A stretch of DNA of 64,000 bases from Paracnuella aquatica (lineage in GTDB: Bacteria > Bacteroidota > Bacteroidia > Chitinophagales > Chitinophagaceae), in NCBI RefSeq assembly GCF_003332885.2, contig NZ_QOWJ01000014.1:62001-126000 (forward strand). The letters are read 5' to 3'. Position 1 is the first letter of the stretch, and each line of letters begins with the position of its first letter. The notes beneath the pieces are model-generated. The model had not been told where the DNA came from, searched no databases, and was given only the letters and a program-made list of their open reading frames with translations. Shown here one piece after another: positions 50,736 to 59,700 of this stretch. A program made the position numbers and the translations under genes.

Positions 50736-51710
50736 ATGAAACCCATATTTTTCTGCTCCATGATCATGTTGCTGGCTGCCTGCTCCAACAGCGGCCAGCA
50801 TTCTATTTTGCAACAACCGCCCTACGCAGCGTTTACCGATAGCATTGCATCCGAACCCAACCGTGCCGACCTCTACTACCGCCGCGGACAACTGCTGTTG
50901 CAGGACGAACAATCAGCTCTTGCCGAACAAGACTTCAGGCAGGCCTGGACCCTGCAGCCCAACGAGGACCATGCCATTGGCGTGGCCCGTTACCTGATCG
51001 CCCGCAACACCGATTCAGCCGTGCAGTTTTTGGAAAAAGCAGTGCAGCAGGTGCCGCAAAGCCTGGTGCTGCAGGTAAGCCTGGCCCGTGGCTATCAAAA
51101 ACAACAGCAGCCGGATAAAGCGTTGGCCGTGTGCAACCGCATCATTGATGCATACCCCAACCAGTTGGATGCATTGCAGTTAAAAGCCGACATTCTAACG
51201 GCTCAGGAAAAGCCCGCCGAAGCACTGGCGACCCTTGAACAGGCGCACCATTACGCTCCTTTTGACCCCGAGCTGGCCCACAACTTGGCATTTGCGTACG
51301 CCGAAGCCAAAAACAGTAAAGTGCTGGCACTTACCGACTCACTTATCCGGGCCGATTCGGCGCAGCGCCATGCAGAACCCTACTATTTTAAAGGCGTTTA
51401 TTTTTCCAACACCGGTAACAGCAGTGCGGCGTTACAGCAGTTTGACGAGGCCATCCGCCGCGATTACAATTACCTGGATGCACACATGGAAAAAGGCGTG
51501 TTGCTGTATAATGGTAAACAATATGGCGCTGCGCAAAAAGCCTTTGAGCTGGCACTGACCATTTCGCCATCGTATGCCGATGCACACCTCTGGCTGGGTA
51601 AAACAGCCGAAGCGCAGGGCCGCAAGGCGGAAGCAAAAAATCATTACACCAGTGCATACAGTCTGGATAAATCGCTGCGGGAAGCAAAGGAAGCCGCGGA
51701 GCGGTTGTAG
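50736..51710 (+). CDS. TPR-repeat lipoprotein
   Basis: A 324-residue lipoprotein (signal MKPIFFCSMIMLLAAC, lipid Cys at 16). The mature part is almost all tetratricopeptide repeats, about seven: for example ADLYYRRGQLLLQDEQSALAEQDFRQAWTLQP, LVLQVSLARGYQKQQQPDKALAVCNRIIDAYPN, AEPYYFKGVYFSNTGNSSAALQQFDEAIRRD, AHMEKGVLLYNGKQYGAAQKAFELALTISPS and AHLWLGKTAEAQGRKAEAKNHYTSAYSLD. It is a likely outer- or inner-membrane-anchored scaffold facing the periplasm. The partner is unknown. It is followed by an inverted-repeat spacer and rpe. Confidence 0.88.
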   Translation: MKPIFFCSMIMLLAACSNSGQHSILQQPPYAAFTDSIASEPNRADLYYRRGQLLLQDEQSALAEQDFRQAWTLQPNEDHAIGVARYLIARNTDSAVQFLEKAVQQVPQSLVLQVSLARGYQKQQQPDKALAVCNRIIDAYPNQLDALQLKADILTAQEKPAEALATLEQAHHYAPFDPELAHNLAFAYAEAKNSKVLALTDSLIRADSAQRHAEPYYFKGVYFSNTGNSSAALQQFDEAIRRDYNYLDAHMEKGVLLYNGKQYGAAQKAFELALTISPSYADAHLWLGKTAEAQGRKAEAKNHYTSAYSLDKSLREAKEAAERL

Positions 51711-51897
<187 letters not shown>

Positions 51898-52545
51898 ATG
51901 CCCATCATTGCTCCTTCCCTGCTGGCCGCAGATTTTCTGAACTTGGAACAAGCCTGCAGGCTGGTAAACGAAAGTGCCGCCGAGTGGCTGCATATCGACA
52001 TCATGGACGGCCGTTTTGTGCCCAACATTTCGTTTGGACAACCAGTGTTGGAAGCGGTGCAAAAAGTGGTTACTAAAACGCTGGATGTGCACCTGATGAT
52101 TGAAGAGCCCGAGCGTTATGCAGAGGATTTTGCAAAACTGGGTGCCAATTGCCTCACCGTTCACTACGAAGCCTGCCGCCACTTGCACCGCAATGTGCAG
52201 CAGATAAAAGCTTTGGGTATGAAAGCCGGCGTGGCCCTGAACCCGCATACTCCCGTGCACCTGCTCGAAGACATTTTGCCCGACCTGGACATGGTGCTGG
52301 TGATGAGTGTAAACCCCGGATTTGGCGGGCAGAAATTCATACCGCATTCGCTGGAAAAAATTGCCGCCCTGCGTCAAATGATCAACGACAACGGCCTTTC
52401 CACGCTGATTGAAGTGGACGGCGGTGTAACCACCGACAACGCCGCACAACTTGTAGCTGCCGGTGTGGATGTGCTGGTAGCGGGCAGTTCCGTGTTCCGC
52501 GCCGCGGATCCAATGGCGGCGATTGATGCGCTGAAGAAAGCCTAA
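51898..52545 (+). CDS. rpe: Ribulose-phosphate 3-epimerase
   Basis: Rpe interconverts ribulose-5-phosphate and xylulose-5-phosphate in the pentose phosphate pathway. At 215 residues the TIM barrel shows IAPSLLAADFLNLEQ, WLHIDIMDGRFVPNISFG (metal His and Asp), LDVHLMIEEPERY, VHYEACRHLHRN, VALNPHTPVHLLEDILPDLDMVLVMSVNPGFGGQKFI, and IEVDGGVTTDNAAQLVAAGVDVLVAGSSVF with the phosphate-binding loop. All catalytic positions are intact. Start ATG at 51898. Confidence 0.97.
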   Translation: MPIIAPSLLAADFLNLEQACRLVNESAAEWLHIDIMDGRFVPNISFGQPVLEAVQKVVTKTLDVHLMIEEPERYAEDFAKLGANCLTVHYEACRHLHRNVQQIKALGMKAGVALNPHTPVHLLEDILPDLDMVLVMSVNPGFGGQKFIPHSLEKIAALRQMINDNGLSTLIEVDGGVTTDNAAQLVAAGVDVLVAGSSVFRAADPMAAIDALKKA

Positions 52546-52711
52546 GGAATATCGAACAAGGAACAAGGAACAAGGAATAATGAATGATGAATTGTGAGTT
52601 ATTGTTTTCGATTGCCCCCAATAATTAATGATTCATAATTAATTATTCATCATTCTTTCACAACTTCTTCTGTTCATCTGTTCCTTGTTCGTCTGTTCGA
52701 TATTTCCTTGT
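52546..52711. repeat. Iterated inverted-repeat spacer (GGAACAA / GAATGAT words)
   Basis: Left arm GGAATATCGAACAAGGAACA... with three GAACAAG copies, then GAATAATGAATGATGAATT; right arm carries ATTAATTATTCATCATTC and TTCCTTGTTCGTCTGTTCGA ...TTCC. Full complement order is retained. Fills the rpe-receptor gap. Confidence 0.7.
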
Positions 52712-52744
52712 GCCGCTTTTCACTATCTTGAGGCCACTATCGCT

Positions 52745-55231
52745 ATGAAACCACTGCTGCGACATTCCATACTGCTGCTGTTACTCCTTTGTTCCGGCGT
52801 TCTTTTGGCCCAAAAAAATACGGCATTTGTACAGGGCAAAGTGGTCAACGAAGAGGGCCAGCCGCTGGCCGCTGTTTCAATTACCATTTTAGGACAACAA
52901 AAAGGCATCGCCACTTCCGACTCCGGCATTTTTCGCATCCGGGCCACGGCCGGCCGGGCATTTGCGCTGATTTTTTCCTACACCGGCTATAAAATAGTGC
53001 AGCAAAACTTTATGCTGCTCGAAGGCGAAGAAGAATCGGTGACCGTGCAGTTGGAACGCATGGGCACAACCCTCGGCGGCGTGGTGGTTCGGGGCCAGCA
53101 ACCCCGCACCGAAACCGGCCTCATCCGGATAGATGGAGGGAACATATCCAACCTGCCTGCGCCGGTGTCCGGTGTGGAAAGCCTGATCAAAATATTTGTG
53201 GGTGCCAACAACGAGCTGACTTCGCAATACACGGTTCGTGGTGGATCCTACGATGAAAACCTGATTTACGTAAATGACTTTGAAATATTCCGGCCCTACC
53301 TGGTGCGCAACGGCCAGCAGGAAGGTTTGAGTTTCATTAACCCGGCGCTGGTGCGCAACCTTAATTTTTACAACGGCGGCTTCTCTGCCCGCTATGGCGA
53401 CAAAATGAGCTCAGTGCTGGATATCCAGTACAACAAGCCGCAACACTTTGGCGGCTCGGCCAATATTTCGCTGTTGGAGCAAGGCTTGCATTTTGAAGGC
53501 TTGAGCCGGGATAAGAAATTTTCTTACGTCATTGGTGCCCGCAATCGCGACAACCGCAACCTGCTCCGCAACCAGGCCACCGAAGGCATTTACCTGCCTT
53601 CCTCGTCCGACATTCAGGCACTCCTCACCTACCAGTTTTCGCCGCAGTGGCAGGCCGAAGTGCTCGGTAATATTTCCGCTACGAGGTTTACATTTTACCC
53701 GTCGTATACACAGCTTTCCTCCTCGGTGGTAACTCCCTACCTCACCGCCAATATTGCCGCCGACATTTTTTTTGAAGGCAGTGAAAAAAGCGCCTACAGC
53801 ACCCAGATGCTGGGCATTGCCGCCACCAACCAGCGGCGCAATAACGTACGCCTCAAATGGCTCGTTTCCGGTTTTCGGAACAAGGAAGCCGAAAACATCG
53901 ACATTGCCGGCACCTACCTGTTTGGCGACCGTGATTTCGACAAAAGCCAGCCCACATTTGGCACCATCATCAACCCGTTGGGGTCGGGGGCTTTTCAAAA
54001 CTGGTCGCGCAACAACTTGGATATTGCCAACTACAACTTTTCGCACAAAGGGCAGTGGCAGCGCGGCCGCCGGCAGTTGCTTTGGGGCGCCGGCTATGAC
54101 CGCACCCAGATCAACGACCAATTATACGAATGGGAAATGCAGGACTCGGCCGGCTACAGCCTGCCCTTTCAGCCGGGCCAACTGAACATGAAGCGCTTTG
54201 TGCGATCGGCCGCCGACATTGGCATTAATAAATTCAACGGCTACCTGCAACATGGTTGGTTGTTTGGCGATTCCGTCAATGCGTTTACCCTCCAAACCGG
54301 GCTGAGGGTAGCGTACAACGATCTGAATGGCGAGGTCCTGATTTCGCCCCGCATTAATGCTTCGTGGAAACCCGGCTGGCGCCGCGATGTGATGTTCCGG
54401 GCAGCGGCAGGCGCTTACCACCAGCCACCTTTTTACCGCGAACTGCGGCGCATGGCCGGCTCGGTCAATAAGGACCTGAAAGCGCAAAAAAGCTGGCAGG
54501 GCGTGCTGGGCATGGATTACCAGTTTATCGGTTTTGGCCGCCCCATGCGCCTGACCGCCGAAGGTTATTATAAATACCTCACCGACGTGGTGCCTTACGA
54601 CATCGACAATGTGCGGGTTCGCTATTTTGGCGAAAACATGGCCAAAGCCTACGCGGCCGGCCTCGACCTGCGCCTGCACGGCGAGCTGGTTAAAGATGCC
54701 GAAAGCTGGATCTCCGTTGGCCTGATGCGGACCCGCGAAAACCTGGAAGGCGATGTATTTAAAAGGTACACGCTGGATTCGCTCAACCAACCCATCGACA
54801 GCACCGTTGGCGAAGCGGGCTGGCTGCGCCGCCCCACCGATCGGCTCATCACGTTCGGCATGTTCTTCCAGGATTACCTGGCCAACAACAAAAATTTTAA
54901 AGTGTACCTGAGCACGTTGTATGGCACCAACCTACCGTACAACATCCCGGGCAGCGTGGCCAACCGCAATGCGCTGACCATTCCGCCCTACATCCGCGTG
55001 GATATTGGTTTTAGCGCCCTGCTGCTCAATACCGACAAAACGGCACGGCGCAGCCACCACCCATTCCGCAACCTCGACAACATCTGGCTGGCGCTGGAAG
55101 TGTTCAACCTCATCGACCGATCCAACACCATCTCTTACCAGTTGATCAAGGATTTTGCAAACAACACTTTTGCCATGCCCAACCGGCTTACACCAAGGTT
55201 GCTGAACTTAAAGTTGACGACAAGATGGTAA
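52745..55231 (+). CDS. TonB-dependent outer-membrane receptor
   Basis: An 828-residue outer-membrane receptor. Signal peptide (LLRHSILLLLLLCSGVLLAQ), then a carboxypeptidase-regulatory-like domain (FVQGKVVNEEGQPLAAVSITILGQQKGIATSDSGIFRIRA), a plug domain (GVESLIKIFVGANNELTSQYTVRGGSYDENLIYVNDFEIFRP) and a 22-strand barrel ending with the C-terminal Phe/Trp-type LLNLKLTTRW. The family imports glycans, siderophores or cobalamin using TonB/ExbBD energy. No SusD gene follows, so it is not a classical SusC pair. Start at 52745; TATCTTGA upstream resembles a -7 box. The ligand is unknown. Confidence 0.9.
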   Translation: MKPLLRHSILLLLLLCSGVLLAQKNTAFVQGKVVNEEGQPLAAVSITILGQQKGIATSDSGIFRIRATAGRAFALIFSYTGYKIVQQNFMLLEGEEESVTVQLERMGTTLGGVVVRGQQPRTETGLIRIDGGNISNLPAPVSGVESLIKIFVGANNELTSQYTVRGGSYDENLIYVNDFEIFRPYLVRNGQQEGLSFINPALVRNLNFYNGGFSARYGDKMSSVLDIQYNKPQHFGGSANISLLEQGLHFEGLSRDKKFSYVIGARNRDNRNLLRNQATEGIYLPSSSDIQALLTYQFSPQWQAEVLGNISATRFTFYPSYTQLSSSVVTPYLTANIAADIFFEGSEKSAYSTQMLGIAATNQRRNNVRLKWLVSGFRNKEAENIDIAGTYLFGDRDFDKSQPTFGTIINPLGSGAFQNWSRNNLDIANYNFSHKGQWQRGRRQLLWGAGYDRTQINDQLYEWEMQDSAGYSLPFQPGQLNMKRFVRSAADIGINKFNGYLQHGWLFGDSVNAFTLQTGLRVAYNDLNGEVLISPRINASWKPGWRRDVMFRAAAGAYHQPPFYRELRRMAGSVNKDLKAQKSWQGVLGMDYQFIGFGRPMRLTAEGYYKYLTDVVPYDIDNVRVRYFGENMAKAYAAGLDLRLHGELVKDAESWISVGLMRTRENLEGDVFKRYTLDSLNQPIDSTVGEAGWLRRPTDRLITFGMFFQDYLANNKNFKVYLSTLYGTNLPYNIPGSVANRNALTIPPYIRVDIGFSALLLNTDKTARRSHHPFRNLDNIWLALEVFNLIDRSNTISYQLIKDFANNTFAMPNRLTPRLLNLKLTTRW

Positions 55232-55319
55232 GTGAAAATCTACTGGCGACATCGGCTGCCATTCCACAACCTTATATTCCCAAGTTTCACTTTAGGACAA
55301 CATTTTGTAACTTCACACG

Positions 55320-55685
55320 GTGGCCCAAAAGCAAAAGCGCCGAACCATTATTTTTTACCGGAACTATTTCGAAGATTTCTTCGTCAGGCAGCGCCGTAAG
55401 GTAAAAGACAAAATTATCTGGACATTGGAACTGATCGAAGAAATTGAAAAAGTTCCCGAAACCTACCTGAAGCATCTCGAAAATTCCGACGGACTTTTTG
55501 AAATCAGGGTGCAGCAAGGCAGCGACATTTTTCGCATTTTCTGCTTTTTCGACGGAGGACAACTTGTGGTGCTTTCAAATGGTTTTCAAAAGAAAACACA
55601 GAAAACACCGAGTCAAGAAATTGAAAGGGCTGAAAAAATTAAACAACAGTATGAAAACGAAAAAAAGCAACACAACAACCCTTGA
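55320..55685 (+). CDS. RelE/HigB-like toxin
   Basis: A 121-residue basic protein of the phage-derived Gp49-like/HigB (RelE-superfamily) toxin group, which cleave mRNA on the ribosome in characterised members. The core is RRTIIFYRNYFEDFFVRQRRKVKDKIIWTLELIEEIEKVPETYLKHLENSDGLFEIRVQQGSDIFRIFCFFDGGQLVVLSNGFQKKTQKTPSQEIERAEKIKQQYE; the LFEIRV and FRIFCFF strands and the late NGFQKKTQKTP are typical. The start is GTG at 55320. It overlaps the antitoxin gene by 35 bp, and the toxin-first order matches higBA. Confidence 0.88.
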   Translation: MAQKQKRRTIIFYRNYFEDFFVRQRRKVKDKIIWTLELIEEIEKVPETYLKHLENSDGLFEIRVQQGSDIFRIFCFFDGGQLVVLSNGFQKKTQKTPSQEIERAEKIKQQYENEKKQHNNP

Positions 55686-55956
55686 ACAATTCAAGGATAA
55701 ACATTATGGCAAACACGGCACTGCCGAACGTGACGCATTGGAAGCCGGTTATGAAACCTTTAAACTCGGTGCGCTACTTCATGAAGCCAGGCTGGAAAAA
55801 GGGCTTACCCAAGAAGAACTTGCAGAAAAAGTGGGCACTACAAAATCATACATTTCTAAGATTGAAAATGACGTAAAGGAAGTGCGGTTGTCAACCCTGC
55901 AACGAATTGTTGAAGTTGGCCTAGGCGGACGAGTAAAACTTTCAATACAGGTTTAG
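55651..55956 (+). CDS. HigA-like HTH antitoxin
   Basis: A 101-residue antitoxin with a Cro/C1-type helix-turn-helix: LHEARLEKGLTQEELAEKVGTTKSYISKIENDVKEVRLSTLQRIVEVGLG (about 45-95). A flexible N-terminal part (MKTKKSNTTTLEQFKDKHYG...) probably binds the toxin. HigA-type antitoxins also repress their own promoter. The ATG at 55651 lies within the end of the toxin gene, a usual coupling for TA pairs. The pair is the only clear accessory module here. No flanking repeats or integrase were seen. Confidence 0.88.
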   Translation: MKTKKSNTTTLEQFKDKHYGKHGTAERDALEAGYETFKLGALLHEARLEKGLTQEELAEKVGTTKSYISKIENDVKEVRLSTLQRIVEVGLGGRVKLSIQV

Positions 55957-56070
55957 TTGCGAACATGAGCACTCCGGTCAACTGCTGTTGTGTCACTCAC
56001 TTGTGCGTCCGGTAACGCCATTCAACTCTTCCAGCATTCGTCATTGAAGCATCAGGAATGGCTAAAACAG

Positions 56071-56101
56071 GAACAGCCTCCTGCAATGCCGAAGGCTGTT
56101 C
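56071..56101 (-). terminator. Terminator of the hemerythrin gene
   Basis: GAACAGCCT paired with AGGCTGTTC around 13 bases, with a T-rich exit (CCTGTTTTAG) on the minus strand. Confidence 0.6.
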
Positions 56102-56120
56102 TATATAAAATGATATCACC

Positions 56121-56624
56121 TTAATTCAAGTTACTTCCTCCTTTCGGCTGCACCCAAAACTCATCTCGCCAGCCGCCACAGCTAGGCATTTCATCGGCCA
56201 GCGCTGCTTCAATCGCCGTCATCTGTTCCGCAGTTGCAATCTGCTCGATCAGTGGAAACAATTGCCGCTCTTCAAAACGTATATGATAGTTCACGATTTG
56301 CGCCAACCGCTCCATTGCCGGCAACGAAGGCTTGCGCATGATCTCGGCAAACTTGTCGGCGATGGCTTCGTGCTCTTCCAGCATTTTTTCCATCATTGGG
56401 TGCAAAGGTCCCAGTATCGGCAGCAAGTCAGCTTCCTCTTTTTGAAAATGTGCCGCAAAATGACTGGCCCAGCTCCAGGTACAAAAACGGGCAATGCGTT
56501 CCTTGGCTATTCCCAGCTTAATGCCCTGGCGGATCTTCCATACAAATAACAACCCGTCGTGGTGCTCGCGGCTCAGCGGCGCCAGTTCTTTACTTCGTTT
56601 GATTGGTGTAACTGCTGTTGGCAT
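56121..56624 (-). CDS. Hemerythrin HHE-domain protein
   Basis: A 167-residue protein with a four-helix hemerythrin-like domain. Iron-ligand positions are visible in order: SREHHDGLLF, HFAAHFQKEEADLLP, LEEHEAIADKF and IVNYHIRFEERQLFP, the His/Glu pattern of the HHE family. Such proteins bind a di-iron centre and sense or buffer oxygen, nitric oxide or metal; the exact role is unknown. The start at 56624 is fixed by the upstream -7 box. A PolyPro/Trp-containing end (GGWRDEFWVQPKGGSNLN) is unlike the core. Confidence 0.88.
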   Translation of the reverse strand: MPTAVTPIKRSKELAPLSREHHDGLLFVWKIRQGIKLGIAKERIARFCTWSWASHFAAHFQKEEADLLPILGPLHPMMEKMLEEHEAIADKFAEIMRKPSLPAMERLAQIVNYHIRFEERQLFPLIEQIATAEQMTAIEAALADEMPSCGGWRDEFWVQPKGGSNLN

Positions 56625-56628
56625 GGTG

Positions 56629-56636
56629 CAAAGGTA
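56629..56636 (-). promoter_or_regulatory. Putative -7 box for hemerythrin gene
   Basis: TACCTTTG followed by CACC and the ATG at 56624; only 4 bases between box and start, as at 9957 and 25777. Confidence 0.5.
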
Positions 56637-56713
56637 GGCAGGCAAGCCGCTTCTGCGGCCTGAGCCTTGTCGGTTTGAGGCAAGATATAAGTCAGTTTTC
56701 ACATTCCGTAACC

Positions 56714-56746
56714 CAAAAAAATGGCCGCAGCAATTGCTGCGGCCAT
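56714..56746 (-). terminator. Perfect palindromic terminator of the giant secreted protein
   Basis: ATGGCCGCAGCA and its exact complement form a 26-bp palindrome followed by TTTTTTT on the minus strand, 20 bp past the stop of the gene ending at 56766. Confidence 0.85.
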
Positions 56747-56765
56747 GGTGCTATCATGCGCCTAT

Positions 56766-59700
56766 TTATCTAATCAAGGTGACCGTTCCCTTGCGATACA
56801 CCGGCCCGCAATTGGTGGTGGCTCTTAGCTGGTACACAAACACCTCGCTTCGCATTTTCTGTCCTTTAAAGGTGCCATCCCAACACTGGGTTGGGTCGTT
56901 GGTTTGGTACACCAGATTGCCCCATCTGCTGTAAATGGAAAGCTGCAGGTCTTTCACGGCTCCCCAGGTTGCCACGCCAAAGCAATCGTTCATGCCATCG
57001 CCATTGGGTGTAAATGCATTGGGCAAATTGTACTCGCCGGGGCCGGGTGCCACCACCACCTGCACCGAGCTTTCTGCCGAACAACCTTTGTCGGTAGTAA
57101 CCCGCACAGTGTAGAGCGTGGTCGATGAAGGCGCCGCAACAGGGTTGGCCAGTCTCGGGTTGTTCAGGCCGGTGGCCGGCGTCCACAGGTAAGTGGCGCC
57201 GCCGGTAGCAGCCAGCTTGGACACCCCGATGATACAGTTCACATCGTTTGATTTGGCCACCGTTACAGTGGGCAGCGGGTTCACCACAACCGTAGTTGTC
57301 ACCGTATCAGTAAGGCCGCAAACGGTGTTGGTGATCACCACTTTATAGCTGGTAGTTACGTTGGGCCGCACTGTTTGGGTTGGGCTGGCAAGGTTGATTA
57401 AACCGGGTGCCGGCAGCCATTGATAAGTGTCGCCGCCGTAAGCTGTCATCGTAGTGCTGGCGCCAATACAAATCTGCGGGTTGGCTGGGTTTACACCAAA
57501 CGGCGCCCTGGGTGTCACCGTCATATTCATGGTGGTGATCAGGCTGTCGCAACCCATAAAGTTGCGCAACGTATCCTGGTAAATGCCTGTGTTGCGCAGC
57601 ACCCGCCCCGATGGCAGGGTGTAGGTTTTACCGGCGCACATACTATGGCTCAATTGCTCCCGCTTCACATCATAAACTACCAGGTTCAGGCGGGTAATGA
57701 GGCTGTCGCAACCGATGGTGGTGCGGACCGTATCAATATAATTGCCCGATGCAGTAATCTTTCTTCCCGAAGGCAACACGTATTCGGTGCCCGCACAGAT
57801 CTGCCGCGATACATCCTGGCGTTTCAAAGTTTGCACAGTTAACCGCGTTGTAATAACACTATCGCAGCCTGTGCTGTTGGCAATCGTATCTACAAAGGTG
57901 CCGGCAGTCTGAACTACCCTACCCGATGGCAGGCGGGAACTGCCACCTTCGCATATGATCACACTACGGGTTACGGTGGGTAACGGATTAACTATTAGTT
58001 GGGTTATGGCAACAGAGTCGCAACCACCCGCGGTTTTGAAACTGTCTATATAAGTCCCGGCGGTGATCACAATACGCCCACCGGGCAATTTGAAAGTCTG
58101 GCCGGCACAAATGGTGGCATTCTGCGTGCTACGTAACACATCGGCAATAGTGAGCACGGTAGTAATGATGCTGTCGCAACCAGCGCGGGTGGTAAATGCC
58201 TCACGGTAAGTGCCGGCCTTGTCCACTACTTTACCAGAAGGCAAAGTATAAGTATTACCCGAACAAATGGCTGCATTGATGCGGAGATCGTATGCGGCAT
58301 TCACAGCCAGATTGAGCTTCGTAATGATGCTGTCGCAACCCGAAACATTGCGTACCGTATCGTTGTAATTACCGGTGGCAGCCACTACCACGCCGGAGGG
58401 TAGCGCATAAGTTTGGCCGGCACAAATTGAAGCAATTATGGTGTTGATCTTAGCCGCGGGACTAGGTGCAACCAATACCGAATCAACGCTGGTGCAACCA
58501 TTGGCATCGGTTACCTGTAACCGTAATTTGCCGGTTTGTGCAGTGCTAACGGTGCGGGTGGTTTCGCCGCTGCTCCATGCATAGGATGCAAAACCCGCTC
58601 CCCCATCCAGTTGAATGGCGCTGCCTTCGCACAGCGGCTGGTTGCCTGTAATTCTTGGCTGTGGCTTCGCCCGCTGCGTAATTGTTTTTGCAGGCGATTC
58701 GGCCCAGCAGCCGGCATCGTTTCGAACGCTTACTTTGAAAGAACCGCCCGCTTTCACCCAGATCTTTTGGGTGGTTTCGCCGGAGCTCCACAGGTAGCCC
58801 GCAAAGCCGTTGCCTGCATCCAGCTGCACACTATCGCCGGCGCAGAGGTTGGTGTTTCCGGTAATGGTTGTTTGCGGCGGTATGGTTTCGCCCACCACAA
58901 TCGAATCGCGCAGCGTGCAATTGCTTACAGTGATATCGACCCAATAAGTGCCGCCCTGAGTGATCTTTCGGGTGGCGCCTGTTGCCCCATTATCCCAACG
59001 GTACCCCGATGCACCGCCCAGCGTTGCATTGAGGGTATGCCCGGCCGCGGTAAAGCACAATGTAGTGTCCGACCCAAGCGGCCGTGCATCTTCTGCGGTG
59101 GCCACCACAAAGCTGTCGCGAATGGAACAACCGTAAGCTTTTAACTCTACCCAATACGTGCCGGGTTGGCGCACACTGATGGAGCTGCCCGTTTCGCCGG
59201 TGCTCCATTTGTATTGCTGTTCGCCCTGGCCGTGATAGCCCGAAAGGCTTACCGTTTCGCCGCAAAGCAACAGGTTTTGCAACGGCTTTTTCTGCAGCCC
59301 GCTGATGTACACGTTCACCGTATCGGTAGCCACGCAGCCTTTGTAGGTGACCTTGCCAATGATCTGGCGATAGCCGGTGCCCTGTACTTTAAAGAGCGAA
59401 TCGGTACCGCCATAATTCCACCAATAAGTTGCGTCCTTATGCGATGTTGCCCGAAGTGTTACCTCGGAACCAGGCGTACACAAATTCAGGTCTTCGCCCA
59501 GGTTTAGGTAGGGACGGCCCGGCACCATTACGGTTGCTTCGGTAGTGTCTTTTTCACCGCAGGTGGTGTTTTCTACAATCAGCCGCACTTTGTAATTTTT
59601 ATCGGTGGGTAGCGCAGGGAAGAAATGCGCCGGAGAAACTTCGTCGGAAGTTTTGTTGTTGTAACCAAAATCCCAACTGTACTTAATGGAGGAACCATAA

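Noticed and set aside
55320-55956. Mobile genetic element carrying the toxin-antitoxin pair
   Set aside because: No integrase, transposase, flanking direct repeats or composition shift was visible around the pair.
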